In this document: positions 38,700-48,372 of the stretch, piece by piece
How positions within the stretch are numbered: the first letter of the stretch is position 1
How the letters are laid out: each line of letters opens with the position of its first letter
From: Acidimicrobiales bacterium
GTDB lineage: Bacteria > Actinomycetota > Acidimicrobiia > Acidimicrobiales > Aldehydirespiratoraceae
DNA length: 64,000 nt
NCBI GenBank assembly: GCA_033344915.1
Contig: JAWPML010000001.1
Span: forward strand, 2,414,369 to 2,478,368
Reading direction: 5' to 3'
Notes under the pieces: model-generated
What the model was told of the DNA's origin: nothing
The model's database searches: none
What the model saw: the letters and a program-made list of their open reading frames with translations, nothing else
Program-made: the position numbers and the translations under genes

Positions 38700-40162
38700 C
38701 CAGCATCCGATCGTCCGTGCGCTGGAACGCCGTGTCACTCGGCGGCCGCCAGGGGATCCGCGTCGCAACCGCGCTGCTGCTCGCCGGCATGCTCGGACAG
38801 GCCAACTTCGGCATCATGGGGATGGCGACCGTCTACGTGACGTTCGTCGTGATCTTCGTCCAGTTCGGGTTCGGCACGGCCCTCGTCCAGAAGGAGGACC
38901 TCACCACCGGCGACATCGGCGCCGCCACCTGGTTGTCCCTCGGCAGCGGCGCGCTGGTGTCCGCGCTGACGCTCGGCCTCGCTCCCCTCGTCGCCGACTT
39001 CTTCGACACCGACGAGCTCACGTCGGTCCTGCGCGTGCTCGCGGTGCTCGTCCTGCTGAAGGCGTTCGCGATCGTCCCCTCGAGCCTGCTCATGCGCGAG
39101 ATGCGTTTCGCGCCACTTGCCCGGGCCGAGTTGGCCGGCGCGGTCGCCGGGTCGGCTGCGGGCATCACGGCCGCGATCGTCACCGATTCGTATTGGGCGA
39201 TCGTCTGGCAACTGATCGTCATGGATGCCGTCACCCTGATCGGAATTCTCTACGTCGAGCGCCGGCGCGAGTGGCGGACCTCCCGGGCCGAGGTCCGCGA
39301 GCTCTCGGGGTTCGGCGCGAAGTTGTTGGGGACGAACATCGTCAACTTCGCGTCGGGCAACGGCGACAACGTGGTGATCGGCCGCGTCGAGGGCACGGTC
39401 GCCCTGGCCGACTACTCGTTGTCGTACCGGGTGCTGTCGCTTCCGCTCCAGGTCGTCGGCCAGACGGTGGCCCGCACGATCCTGCCGACGTTCTCCCGCC
39501 TCCAGCACGACCGGCCGGCCGTCGCCGATCTCTACTACCGCAGCCAGCGGGCCATCGCCGCGATGGTGACCGGTCCGCTGGTCGTCGTCGCGCTCGCGTC
39601 GCACGACGCGATCCCGTGGGCGTTCGGCGACGAATGGTCGTCCGCCGTCACCGCGACACAGTGGATCGCGGTCGCCGGCATCCTGCGACTGGTCTTCGGC
39701 AACGGCGGCGCGACCATGGTGGCCATGGGACATCCCGGCTGGCAGTTCTGGTGGTCGTTGACCACCACGGCCGTCTCCGTCGCCGGCTTCATCGTCGGTG
39801 TGCGGTGGGGCATCGAGGGCGTGGCCGCCTCGATCGTGATCGTCGGCCTGCCGCTCGGCCTGCTGGGTGTCGCGATCGTCGGGCGTCTCATCCCTGTCTC
39901 CCCGATCGGCGTCCTGGTGCGACTCGCCCCGATCGCCGCCGCGGGCGCTTCGCTGCTCGGCCTCTGGTGGCTCGTCGCCCAGCCGAGCGGTGACTGGCCG
40001 GTCGTCGTCCGCCTCGTCGTCCGTTGCGCCGTCACGTCCGCGGTGTACCTCGGTCTCGTGGCGCTGATTCCCGCCGTACGAGACGACGTCCTCCGGCTGG
40101 TTCGCCGCGCCGACGCCAGTCCGCACGCCCCCTCCGCCGAGTCCTCCACCGAGCTGTCATGA
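38696..40162 (+). CDS. Wzx-like polysaccharide flippase
   Basis: 488 residues with about twelve to fourteen membrane helices (MOP/MATE superfamily). The N-terminus SSVRWNAVSLGGRQGIRVATALLLAGMLG and GATMVAMGHPGWQFWW are typical of the lipopolysaccharide/teichuronic flippase branch. It moves lipid-linked repeat units to the outer face before the Wzy-like polymerase acts. ATGA overlaps at both ends couple it to the glycosyltransferases before and after. Confidence 0.9.
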   Translation: MTSIRSSVRWNAVSLGGRQGIRVATALLLAGMLGQANFGIMGMATVYVTFVVIFVQFGFGTALVQKEDLTTGDIGAATWLSLGSGALVSALTLGLAPLVADFFDTDELTSVLRVLAVLVLLKAFAIVPSSLLMREMRFAPLARAELAGAVAGSAAGITAAIVTDSYWAIVWQLIVMDAVTLIGILYVERRREWRTSRAEVRELSGFGAKLLGTNIVNFASGNGDNVVIGRVEGTVALADYSLSYRVLSLPLQVVGQTVARTILPTFSRLQHDRPAVADLYYRSQRAIAAMVTGPLVVVALASHDAIPWAFGDEWSSAVTATQWIAVAGILRLVFGNGGATMVAMGHPGWQFWWSLTTTAVSVAGFIVGVRWGIEGVAASIVIVGLPLGLLGVAIVGRLIPVSPIGVLVRLAPIAAAGASLLGLWWLVAQPSGDWPVVVRLVVRCAVTSAVYLGLVALIPAVRDDVLRLVRRADASPHAPSAESSTELS

Positions 40163-41094
40163 CCTCCCGCACCGTGTCCGTCGCCGCGATCATCCCCGCC
40201 TTCAACCGCGCCACCACGATCGTGCGCGCCGTCGAGAGCGTGCTCGACCAGACCCGACCTCCCGATGAGATCCTGGTCGTCGACGACGGATCCACGGATG
40301 ACACCGTCGCGCGGCTGGCCCCGTACCGCGATCGCGTCCGGGTGGACACCATCGACAACGCCGGCGCGGCTGTGGCGCGCAACATCGGGGCGTCGCACAC
40401 CACCGCCGAGTGGCTCGCGTTCCTGGACAGTGACGACTACTGGTTCCCCGACCACCTCGCCCGTATCACGGCCGCCATCGATGCAACGGGGGGCGCCGCG
40501 GGCGTCTACTTCGACGACACGAGCCGACCGGTCGACGATCGCGACGACGCCTCCCTGTTCGCGCTCGCCGACTTCGCGCTGACCGGGGACTGGGAACTCA
40601 CCGAAGATGCAACCGACTGGGTCGTACGGAGACGCCAACCGACGATGCTGCAGTCCTCCGTGTTCGCCCGCGCCGCCTGGGACTCGGTCGACGGCCTCTG
40701 GCCCGAGCTACGATCCCGCCACGACACCCACATCTTCCTCCGGCTCGGAATCGGCCAACCGATGTGTGCGGTGGCCGGCACCGGCTGCCAGATGACGGAC
40801 GACGACACCACCGGCAACCGCCAGATGGACGCGATGGGCACCCGGTCCCGTCGCTATTGGCACCACACCGTCGCTCTGTACGACGACGTGCTCGCTCGCC
40901 ACGGGGATCAACTCGACGCTGAGCACCGGGCGATGCTCGCGACGAGGCTCGCCCGTGGTCATCTCTCGCTGGCCCGCCACGACCTGCCTCGCAAGCCGCT
41001 CGGGGCCGCAGCCCACGTCGCCCGGGCCGTGCGGGCCGACGCCGCCACGGCCTTCGGACCGATCAGCCGGCGACTTCCGGGCGGTGCCCGATGA
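40159..41094 (+). CDS. Family 2 glycosyltransferase
   Basis: 311 residues. GT-A start VAAIIPAFNRATTIVRAVESV, VVDDGSTDDT, NAGAAVARNIG, and the metal site AFLDSDDYW. The C-terminal third is helical and has no membrane segment. ATGA overlaps on both sides. Adds one sugar; donor unknown. Confidence 0.9.
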   Translation: MTSRTVSVAAIIPAFNRATTIVRAVESVLDQTRPPDEILVVDDGSTDDTVARLAPYRDRVRVDTIDNAGAAVARNIGASHTTAEWLAFLDSDDYWFPDHLARITAAIDATGGAAGVYFDDTSRPVDDRDDASLFALADFALTGDWELTEDATDWVVRRRQPTMLQSSVFARAAWDSVDGLWPELRSRHDTHIFLRLGIGQPMCAVAGTGCQMTDDDTTGNRQMDAMGTRSRRYWHHTVALYDDVLARHGDQLDAEHRAMLATRLARGHLSLARHDLPRKPLGAAAHVARAVRADAATAFGPISRRLPGGAR

Positions 41095-42014
41095 CGTCGG
41101 TGACCGTGGGCGTGCCGGTGTGGAACGGCGAGCGCTATCTGGAGTCGTGCATCGCGGCCCTGCTGACGCAGTCCCGCCCGCCGGACGAGATCCTCATCTC
41201 CGACAACGCCTCGACCGACCGCAGCCGGATCATCGCCGACGGCCTCGCCGCCGCCGAGCCGACCGTGCGGGTCATGCACCATCGTGAGAACATCGGTGCC
41301 GCCGAGAACTTCAACGGCCTCCTCTCGGCGAGCGACGCCGACTTCTTCGCCTGGTGTGCCCACGACGACCTCTGGTCACCGCCGCTGCTGTCCCAGATGA
41401 TCGCCGCCCACGACGCCCCGGGGGTTGCGATCGCGTACGGCACCCCTGCCTTCATCGATGATTCCGGCAGCCCCACCGTCGACCCGTCCGCGTCGTTCTG
41501 GACGGACAGCGCGGATCCGGTAGTGCGACTCCGCGAGCTCTTCGACGATCCGATGCACTCGCACCTGCACGTGTGCAACCCCGTCCTCGGGCTGATGCGT
41601 CGCGACCTGCTCGCTTCGACCGGTGCGATCCGACCCTACGGCGGCTCGGACAAGGTGCTGATCGTCGAGATGGCGCTCCGCGGGCGGCTCGTCCCCGTCG
41701 AGGCGCCCTTCCACCGGCGAGTCCACGCGACGTCGTCCGTGCGGGCGAACCCTGACGACGAGTCACGCCGCCGGTGGTTCGACCCCACCGCGACGGGACC
41801 GGCCACGCCCGAGTCGAAGCTGCTCGGCGGGTTCTGGTCCGCGGTCGGCGATGCGCCCTTGACCCCCGCCCAACGCCGGGCGGCCCGGTCGGTGATCCTC
41901 CGATGGAGCGGTACGGGCCGCCGGCCCCGCGTGCTGTTCGGCGAAGCCCGCCATCTCATCGGTTGGAAGGTCCGGCGCGGGGTGCGCCGACTCAGCCGAC
42001 TTGTGCGTCCCTGA
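41091..42014 (+). CDS. Family 2 glycosyltransferase
   Basis: 307 residues. VTVGVPVWNGERYLESCI, LISDNASTD, ENIGAAENFNGLL, and WCAHDDLWSP in the metal-binding position. C-terminal half begins HVCNPVLGLMRRDLL and ends in a basic helix. Last gene of the rightward coupled run 36026-42014; its end overlaps the convergent PKD lipoprotein gene by 23 bases. Confidence 0.9.
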   Translation: MTSVTVGVPVWNGERYLESCIAALLTQSRPPDEILISDNASTDRSRIIADGLAAAEPTVRVMHHRENIGAAENFNGLLSASDADFFAWCAHDDLWSPPLLSQMIAAHDAPGVAIAYGTPAFIDDSGSPTVDPSASFWTDSADPVVRLRELFDDPMHSHLHVCNPVLGLMRRDLLASTGAIRPYGGSDKVLIVEMALRGRLVPVEAPFHRRVHATSSVRANPDDESRRRWFDPTATGPATPESKLLGGFWSAVGDAPLTPAQRRAARSVILRWSGTGRRPRVLFGEARHLIGWKVRRGVRRLSRLVRP

Positions 42015-43443
42015 GCGCCTGGATGGCCGCGTCGTCGAGGCGGTCCTCGTCCGTCACCTCGGAGATTCGCACCGAGGAGTAGCGCGCCGCGACCTCATGG
42101 GCGACGATCACGAAACTGCCCGCATTCGCCTCCTCGGGACCGGTGCCGGCGACATAGCTGACCGTCCACTCGGCCGGCTCCTCCAGACCAGCCGGCCAGA
42201 TCTTGGCGAGGAACACGGAGCCGCCGCTGCCGACGATCGACTGAGCCTGCGCCCGGAAGTGATACGTGCGCCCGACGGTGACCTGCTGGCTGAAGTCGCG
42301 CGTCCTCACGACGCCGTTCGGGTCCTGCATCTCGAGCACGTCATCGCCCTCGAGTTCGATGGCGTAGAACGGGAAGGCTCCGTAGGGCGTGTCCGTGTTG
42401 CCGCCGTCGGGGCGGAAGCCCTGCTGGGGCTGCGATCCCGGGGTGAAGCTCTCGTTGTGGCCGTTCCAGCGCAGCAGCATGCCGAACCCGGGCGTGGTCG
42501 ACGTCGACGCATTGAAGTCTTCGCTGATCGACTCGATCGTGATGGTGAACTCCACGTCGAAGTCGGTCCATCCGACGTCGCCGATCCCGAGCAGTCGGTC
42601 GTAGCCCAGGCTGTCGGCGTCGATCACGAGGTCGGTGCCGTCGATCTTCCAGTGCCCGTCGATCACCTCGACCAGTCCGTCGAGCCCCTGCTGCGTCCAG
42701 TCGATCTCGCCGGGGAGCGGCACGTCCTCGAGCGGCTCGTTGATGATCTGCACGAGGGCGGTGGTCACCTCGCCGAGATTGTCCGCAGCGCGGATCTCCA
42801 CCGTGTTGGTCCCCTCGACCAGGCGTTCGCGGAGAATGTCGATCACGAAGTCGCCGTCGCGGACGAGGCGCCGGTCGTTCGGACCGAGGCTGAGCCCCTC
42901 CGAGGCCTCACCGTTGAGGCTGTAGATCACCGACGCGATGCCGTCGGGGTCGCTGACGTTGCCGGGGATGTCGAGCCAGCGCTGCGCCACGCCATCGCCG
43001 GCGTTGAGCTCCGCGCCGAGCCACAGGTCGACCAGCGGACTGCCTGCGGTCCCCTGGTACGGCTCGAGAACGCGTACGACCATGGTCTGGATGTCGGAGA
43101 GACCGTCGTCGTCGGTGACGGTGAGGGTGACGACGTGCTCGCCGACGGAGAAGTCGGCGGTGTGCGTCGGCGTGAAGGCCAGATCGTCGAGGCCGCGGCT
43201 CCAGCGGTAGTCGACGACCTCGCCGTCGAGGTCGGTGCTGCGGCTCGCGTCCAGGCTGACCTGTTCCGTGCCGTCGCCGTCGATGTCGATTGCAACCGCC
43301 TGCGGCGGGATGAGGATGACGGGCTCACGATTGACCACCACGTCGGTGAGCTCGACCGGCACCTCGCCGTCGTCGCCGCACGCGGACGCGACCAGGGCCA
43401 GGGCGACGAACGTCGCTGCGAGGCGGACGGCGGCGCGCCTCAT
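41992..43443 (-). CDS. PKD-domain lipoprotein with concanavalin-like C-terminal region
   Basis: 483 residues. Lipobox VASAC at the end of the signal sequence. A PKD/cadherin-like beta-sandwich follows (VSLDASRSTDLDGEVVDYRW, HVVTLTVTDDDGLSD), then another bacterial Ig-like stretch (GTNTVEIRAADNLGEV), and a C-terminal jelly-roll reminiscent of carbohydrate-binding or laminin-G folds (FGMLLRWNGHNESF, YAIELEGDDVLEMQDPNG). Probably a surface protein that binds polysaccharide. The start is coupled to the methyltransferase gene upstream by ATGA. Confidence 0.82.
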   Translation of the reverse strand: MRRAAVRLAATFVALALVASACGDDGEVPVELTDVVVNREPVILIPPQAVAIDIDGDGTEQVSLDASRSTDLDGEVVDYRWSRGLDDLAFTPTHTADFSVGEHVVTLTVTDDDGLSDIQTMVVRVLEPYQGTAGSPLVDLWLGAELNAGDGVAQRWLDIPGNVSDPDGIASVIYSLNGEASEGLSLGPNDRRLVRDGDFVIDILRERLVEGTNTVEIRAADNLGEVTTALVQIINEPLEDVPLPGEIDWTQQGLDGLVEVIDGHWKIDGTDLVIDADSLGYDRLLGIGDVGWTDFDVEFTITIESISEDFNASTSTTPGFGMLLRWNGHNESFTPGSQPQQGFRPDGGNTDTPYGAFPFYAIELEGDDVLEMQDPNGVVRTRDFSQQVTVGRTYHFRAQAQSIVGSGGSVFLAKIWPAGLEEPAEWTVSYVAGTGPEEANAGSFVIVAHEVAARYSSVRISEVTDEDRLDDAAIQALRDAQVG

Positions 43444-44576
43444 GCGCCCAACCCCACCAGCTCGGCCTGCACGCCGACGCGATCGAGTTCGGCGCGGATC
43501 TCGTCCATGTAGACCGGGTTCATCACCACGACGGTATCGACGTCGTACCCCGGAAGATCGTCGGGTCGGCAGACACCGAGCCCGGAGCCGGGGAGGTGAG
43601 GTCCGGCCTTGGCCGGATTGATGTCGACCGCCACCACCGGAACGAAGTCCGGGACGGCCGCCAGGAAGGCCACCGCCTTGGAGCTCGCGGCCCACACCGC
43701 GGCGCGGTGACCGTGGCGATCGAGCTCGTCCGCCCATCGCCGCCAGTGGTCGACGCTCGCCGCCAAGGCACTGAAATCGAGCTGCTCGTCGCGGGCGACA
43801 AGTGGCTGTGACGTCCCGAGCCGGGCGTGTGTGACGAGATACTGGCCGTCGTAGTCGAGGCGCGACTGCACGACCGTGAATCCACTGCGCCGCAGCAGGT
43901 CCGTGAACCCGGGCTCGTCGAGATAGCTGCAGTGCTCGAAGTAGACGTCCCAGAACGCGGCCTCGTCGGCGATGCGGCCGGTGTCGGGCACCTCGAGATA
44001 CAGCACGACTTCGGGCCGGTCGGCGAGCTCGGTGCGCATGAGGGTCAGGAAGTCGGCGATGTCGGGGACGTGCTCGAGGGTGTGACGGCAGATCACCACA
44101 TCCGCGTCGAAGTGGCCGGACCCGGTGGTGAACGACTCGGCGCGGAGTTCGACCGCGCCGTCGACGCCTGCGTCGGATCCGAGCGCCGGATCGAGCCCGA
44201 CCCCCGTGCCACCCGACGCGGCGCAGAACCGGCGGAGGAAGTCGCCGTTCCCGCAGCCGATCTCGAGCGCCCGGGCCCCCCGGAGGTCATACGTGTCGAT
44301 CATCTCGTCGATGACCCGCGCCGCGAACGCCTGGAAGACGGCCGAGTGTCCCTGGGCGTCCTCGTAGTCGTCGTCGTAGACGACGAGCGTCGGGTCGAAC
44401 GCCGAGTTCTGCACGAACCCACAGCGCTCGCACTGCTGGATGACGAGGTCACCGCGGGCCACCGCCCGGGCCGCCGTCTCGTCGGCGTAGAGCCGGGAGT
44501 TCTCCACCGGAACCGAGGGCGCGTCGAACACTGTCGCGAGCGCGGTGTGACCGCAGCTGCGGCAGACGACGGTCAT
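43440..44576 (-). CDS. Sugar C-methyltransferase-like SAM enzyme
   Basis: 378 residues. N-terminal zinc-type CRSCGH and CERCGF pairs, a central SAM domain with [15 protein letters not shown] and ICRHTLEHV, and a C-terminal domain with [25 protein letters not shown] and NPVYMDEI. The three-part layout matches C-methyltransferases that modify NDP-deoxyketo sugars (TylCIII/NovU-like). Coupled to the epimerase upstream (ATGA) and the PKD lipoprotein downstream. One of three related enzymes in this locus. Confidence 0.85.
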   Translation of the reverse strand: MTVVCRSCGHTALATVFDAPSVPVENSRLYADETAARAVARGDLVIQQCERCGFVQNSAFDPTLVVYDDDYEDAQGHSAVFQAFAARVIDEMIDTYDLRGARALEIGCGNGDFLRRFCAASGGTGVGLDPALGSDAGVDGAVELRAESFTTGSGHFDADVVICRHTLEHVPDIADFLTLMRTELADRPEVVLYLEVPDTGRIADEAAFWDVYFEHCSYLDEPGFTDLLRRSGFTVVQSRLDYDGQYLVTHARLGTSQPLVARDEQLDFSALAASVDHWRRWADELDRHGHRAAVWAASSKAVAFLAAVPDFVPVVAVDINPAKAGPHLPGSGLGVCRPDDLPGYDVDTVVVMNPVYMDEIRAELDRVGVQAELVGLGA

Positions 44577-45628
44577 CGTGGCGCGTGACCGGCGGTCCAG
44601 CGGACGGTGTCGTCGAGGCGGCCGGCGCTCTGGTGCGCATCCAGCCGCTTGAGCCGGATGAACCGGTCCGAGAACAGCGTGTCGATGTCGAGGCCGGCGT
44701 CACGGAAGTCCTCGGCCATCTGGGCGATGCCGGACCGAACCGTGAACTTCGGCTGGAACTCGGGCAGCTCGGTGGCGATACGGGTGAAGTCGACCTTGTA
44801 GTCGCGCTTGTCCGCGCCACCGCCCTCGGCCACGGAGATCTCCGCACCGGGTACGGCCTCGGCGACCATCTCGGCGACGGTGATGACCTGATAGTTCTCC
44901 TCGGTCCGACCGACGTTGAACGGCCGATCGTGGACCCGCTCGACGTCGTCGACGGACAGCACGGCCTCGACCGCGTGGGCGATGTCGGCCACATGGACGA
45001 ACGGTCGCCAGGGCGTGCCGTCGCTCATCAGCACGATGCGGCCCTCGACGACGGCGCGGGCGGTGATGTCGTTGATCAGCAGGTCCATGCGCAGCTTGGG
45101 CGACGAGCCGTAGGCCGTCGCGTTGCGCATGTAGGTCGGGTGGAAGCGGTCGTCGGCGAGCTCCGAGATCGCGAACTCGGCCTTCACCTTCGACTCGCCG
45201 TAGGGCGTGACCGGATTGAACGCCGCGGTCTCGTCCAGAAGGGTTCCGTCGCCGGCCCCGTAGAGCGAGCAGGACGAGGCGAACACGAACCGTTGGGCGC
45301 CGGCGGCCTTCGCCAGTTCGGCCATCCGCACCGAGGCCCGCTCGTTGATGCCGTAGGTGAGATCCGGATCGACGTTGCCGAGCGGGTCGTTCGACAGCGC
45401 GGCGAGGTGCACGACGGCGTCGACGTCGGCGAAGACCTCGGCCCCGACATCGCGGACGTCACCCCAGGTCGTCGCGGGCGCGGTGTTGTCCTGGAAGTTC
45501 CCTGCTTCGAACGTGAGATGCTGGAAGAGACCTGTGTCGAGGCCGACCACGTCGTGGCCGGCCCGCTCGAGCATGGGACTGAGGATGGAACCGATGTAGC
45601 CGTCGCTACCGGTGACGAGGACGCGCAT
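44573..45628 (-). CDS. NAD-dependent sugar epimerase/dehydratase
   Basis: 351 residues, extended SDR fold. Cofactor loop [11 protein letters not shown] at the start, acidic LDTGLF after the second strand (NAD), [12 protein letters not shown], and the catalytic [10 protein letters not shown]. Works on a nucleotide-activated sugar; the exact reaction (epimerisation, dehydration or reduction) is not clear. Coupled to a C-methyltransferase by ATGA and 21 bases after the PIG-L gene. Confidence 0.9.
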   Translation of the reverse strand: MRVLVTGSDGYIGSILSPMLERAGHDVVGLDTGLFQHLTFEAGNFQDNTAPATTWGDVRDVGAEVFADVDAVVHLAALSNDPLGNVDPDLTYGINERASVRMAELAKAAGAQRFVFASSCSLYGAGDGTLLDETAAFNPVTPYGESKVKAEFAISELADDRFHPTYMRNATAYGSSPKLRMDLLINDITARAVVEGRIVLMSDGTPWRPFVHVADIAHAVEAVLSVDDVERVHDRPFNVGRTEENYQVITVAEMVAEAVPGAEISVAEGGGADKRDYKVDFTRIATELPEFQPKFTVRSGIAQMAEDFRDAGLDIDTLFSDRFIRLKRLDAHQSAGRLDDTVRWTAGHAPR

Positions 45629-45649
45629 GTGGGGGGGAATCTCGCTTCG

Positions 45650-46288
45650 CTAGAGAATGAACTTCGTGCTGTGGAACGCTTCGGCCCAACGCTGGTTGCA
45701 CTCCACGCCGCGGATCCGGGCCAGGCCCTTGAACGTGTCGGCGTCGAACCACGCCTTGTCGGCCTGGCTGGCGAACGCGGTGCGGATGATCTCCACCTTG
45801 CGCTCGATCACGGCGTCGTCGACGGGTACATAGGCGTTGGGCGAACCGAGATCGCCTTCGTACTTCGGGATCTCGTACTGCAGGACCAGATGATCGCGGA
45901 AGGCGTTCCACGTGAGATCGGCGACGGTGGCATGGTCCTGGTGGCGGTCCTCGCGGCGATGGGTGAACACGACATCGGGCGCGAACGCGCTGGATTCGTG
46001 GAGCACCGACTTGATCGCGGCCCACTGGTCGGGGAACAGGTTCTCGCGGAACCCGTGGATGTCGAGCTCGTAGCCGTCCGCCTTCTCGAAGAGCATCGCG
46101 GACGCCCGTTCCTGCTCCGCGGTCCGGTCGGCCGTCGCGCTGAACACCACGGCCTTCGCCACGACGGGGCGCTCGGCCTGCAACCTCAGCAGGGTCGCTC
46201 CCGCGCCGATCTCGATGTCGTCCGCGTGGGCGCCGAGACACAGCACCCGTAGGGGCTCGTCGGTCGGGGCGGGCAGGAGGGACAGCAT
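45650..46288 (-). CDS. PIG-L family deacetylase
   Basis: 212 residues. Zinc site LGAHADDIEIG at the start and HRREDRHQDHATV later; these enzymes remove the acetyl group from an N-acetyl sugar (GlcNAc-PI, GlcNAc-inositol and others). In a sugar-modification gene set it could deacetylate an activated amino sugar. ATG at 46288 is chosen over a longer frame that runs into the cytidylyltransferase gene. Confidence 0.88.
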   Translation of the reverse strand: MLSLLPAPTDEPLRVLCLGAHADDIEIGAGATLLRLQAERPVVAKAVVFSATADRTAEQERASAMLFEKADGYELDIHGFRENLFPDQWAAIKSVLHESSAFAPDVVFTHRREDRHQDHATVADLTWNAFRDHLVLQYEIPKYEGDLGSPNAYVPVDDAVIERKVEIIRTAFASQADKAWFDADTFKGLARIRGVECNQRWAEAFHSTKFIL

Positions 46289-46293
46289 GATCG

Positions 46294-47082
46294 CTAGGTC
46301 CACTTCTCCCACGGGGCGGCGCCGGCCTGATGCATGTCGTCGAGTTGCTGACGGTCCTTGAAGGTGTCCATGCCCATCCAGAAGCCCTCGTGGCGATGGG
46401 CCAGCAGGCGGCGCTCGTCCATGAGTCGACGGAACGGCTCGTAGACGAGCTCCTCCCCCGGCTCGATGTAGTCGAAGAGCTCCTGGCGGAAGACGAAGTA
46501 CCCGCCGTTGACCCAGACGCCCGCGGCGTCGGCCTCGGCGAAGTCGGTGGCCCGGTTGTCGTCGTCGATCTCGACGACGTGGAACGACTGGCTCGGCGGC
46601 ACGCACAGGAAGTTGCCGATGATCTCGGGGTCGGCCGCTACCTCGTCGACCATGACATCGATCGGGCAGTCGGACAGGCCGTCGCCGTAGTTGGCGAGGA
46701 AGATCTCCTCGCCTTGGAGGTGCTCACGCACCGCGACCAGCCGCTGCCCGATGTTCGAGTCGAGCCCGGTGTCGACGAACGTGATGTTCCAGGTGTCGAG
46801 ATCGGTGTTGAGCATCTCCACGGCGACGTCGCCGGAACCGTTGCCGCCGCGCAGCACGAAGTCGTTCGAGAGCCACTCCTCGTAGTCGAGGAAGTAGCGC
46901 TTGATGTGGTCGCCCTTGTAGCCGAGACAGATCACGAAATCCGTGTGGCCGTAGTGGGCGTAGTAGCGCATGAGGTGCCACAGGATCGGCCGGGGCCCGA
47001 CCGGCACCATCGGCTTCGGGATGCTCTCGGAGAACTCGCGCATGCGCATCCCCCGCCCGCCACAGAACAGCACGACCTTCAT
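46294..47082 (-). CDS. rfbF: Glucose-1-phosphate cytidylyltransferase-like nucleotidyltransferase
   Basis: 262 residues. The start VVLFCGGRGMRMREFSESI, PKPMVPVGPRPILWHLMRYY, and YGDGLSDCPID (metal/base site) match the RfbF branch that makes CDP-glucose from glucose 1-phosphate and CTP. No CDP-glucose 4,6-dehydratase (RfbG) is in the window, so the next step may lie elsewhere or the specificity may differ. 5 bases before the PIG-L start. Confidence 0.85.
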   Translation of the reverse strand: MKVVLFCGGRGMRMREFSESIPKPMVPVGPRPILWHLMRYYAHYGHTDFVICLGYKGDHIKRYFLDYEEWLSNDFVLRGGNGSGDVAVEMLNTDLDTWNITFVDTGLDSNIGQRLVAVREHLQGEEIFLANYGDGLSDCPIDVMVDEVAADPEIIGNFLCVPPSQSFHVVEIDDDNRATDFAEADAAGVWVNGGYFVFRQELFDYIEPGEELVYEPFRRLMDERRLLAHRHEGFWMGMDTFKDRQQLDDMHQAGAAPWEKWT

Positions 47083-47085
47083 CGT

Positions 47086-48354
47086 CTACTCCCCGCCCAG
47101 GATCGTCAGGCCGGGCACCGGACGCACGAACCGGGTGCCCTGTTCGCCCAGATGCGCGAGCTGCTTCGTGATCTCGTCGGTGAGATTCCACGGGAGGATG
47201 AAGATGTAGTCGGCCTTCTCCGTCTCCAGGATCGCGGGGTCGTGGATCGGGATGTGGGTGCCCGGGGTGAACCGGCCGTGCTTGTAGGGGTTGCGGTCCA
47301 CGGTGAACTCGATGAGGTCCTCGCGGATCCCGATGTAGTTCAGCAGCGTGTTGCCCTTGCCCGGGGCGCCGTAGCCGACCACCCGCTTGCCGGCCCGCTT
47401 CGCCTCGATGAGGAACGTCAGCACGTCGTGGCGCAGGTTCACGATGCGCGCCGCGAAGTCGCGGTAGTAGTCGAGCGTCTCGGTGCCGAGGTCGAGCTCG
47501 CGCCGGCGCAGCTCGCGCAGGCGGTCGGTCTCCTCGAGCGAGTGGTCCGTGTGGCAGGCGTAGATCCGGATCGAGCCGCCGTGGGTCCAGAGCTCCTCCA
47601 CGTCGTAGATCCGCAGGCCGTGGGCCGCGAAGATCCGCTCGGTGGTGACGAGCGAGAAGTACGAGAAGTGCTCGTGGTACACCTGATCGAACTGGTTCTC
47701 GTCCATGGTGCGCAGCAGGTGCGGGAACTCGATCGTGACCGTGCCGTGGGGGGCCAGGATGATCGGCATGCCGCCCACGAAGTCGTTGAGGTCGGGCACC
47801 TGGGCCATGACGTTGTTGCCGAGCACGAGGTCGGCCTGGATGCCCTCCTCGGCGAGCTTGGAGGCGAACTCCTTGCCGAAGAACTCGGTGCGGGTCGGCA
47901 CGCCCCGCTCCTCCTCCGCGACCTTCGCCACGTTGAGGGCCGGCTCGACGCCGAGCACGGGGATGTCCTTCTGGAGGAAGTACTGGAGCAGATAGCCGTC
48001 GTTGCTCGCGAGCTCGACGACCATCGAGTCGGCGCCGAGGCCGAGCTGGTCCGTCATCTGGTCCACATAGTTCGAGCAGTGCTCGAGCCAGGCGTTGCTG
48101 TACGAGGAGAAGTAGGCGTACTCGCGGAAGATCTCGTCCGGGCTCACGAATTCCTGGAGCTGCACCAGGAAGCACTCGTGGCACACCCAGGCATGGAGGG
48201 GGTAGAAGTTCTCGCCTTCGAGCAACTGCTCCTGGGTGAGGAAGGTCTCACACAGGGGCGACTTGCCGAGGTCGATGAACGTTTCGGTCAACTCGGTACC
48301 GCAGAAGCGGCACGGGCCGCCGGTGAGTGACGCGGTTTCTGCTTGTCCAGCCAT
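47086..48354 (-). CDS. Sugar C-methyltransferase (TylCIII/NovU-like)
   Basis: 422 residues. N-terminal zinc site CRFCGT and CHECF, the SAM domain with ELASNDGYLLQYF and VMAQVPDLNDF, FPHLLRTMDENQFDQVYHEHFSYFSL and a C-terminal domain with GYGAPGKGNTLLNYIG. All are hallmarks of enzymes that C-methylate a 4-keto-deoxy sugar nucleotide. A RBS-like AGAGGAG precedes the ATG. Followed 3 bases later by the cytidylyltransferase gene, so the two probably act in one pathway. Confidence 0.9.
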   Translation of the reverse strand: MAGQAETASLTGGPCRFCGTELTETFIDLGKSPLCETFLTQEQLLEGENFYPLHAWVCHECFLVQLQEFVSPDEIFREYAYFSSYSNAWLEHCSNYVDQMTDQLGLGADSMVVELASNDGYLLQYFLQKDIPVLGVEPALNVAKVAEEERGVPTRTEFFGKEFASKLAEEGIQADLVLGNNVMAQVPDLNDFVGGMPIILAPHGTVTIEFPHLLRTMDENQFDQVYHEHFSYFSLVTTERIFAAHGLRIYDVEELWTHGGSIRIYACHTDHSLEETDRLRELRRRELDLGTETLDYYRDFAARIVNLRHDVLTFLIEAKRAGKRVVGYGAPGKGNTLLNYIGIREDLIEFTVDRNPYKHGRFTPGTHIPIHDPAILETEKADYIFILPWNLTDEITKQLAHLGEQGTRFVRPVPGLTILGGE

Positions 48355-48372
48355 GGGGGAAACGGACTCCTC

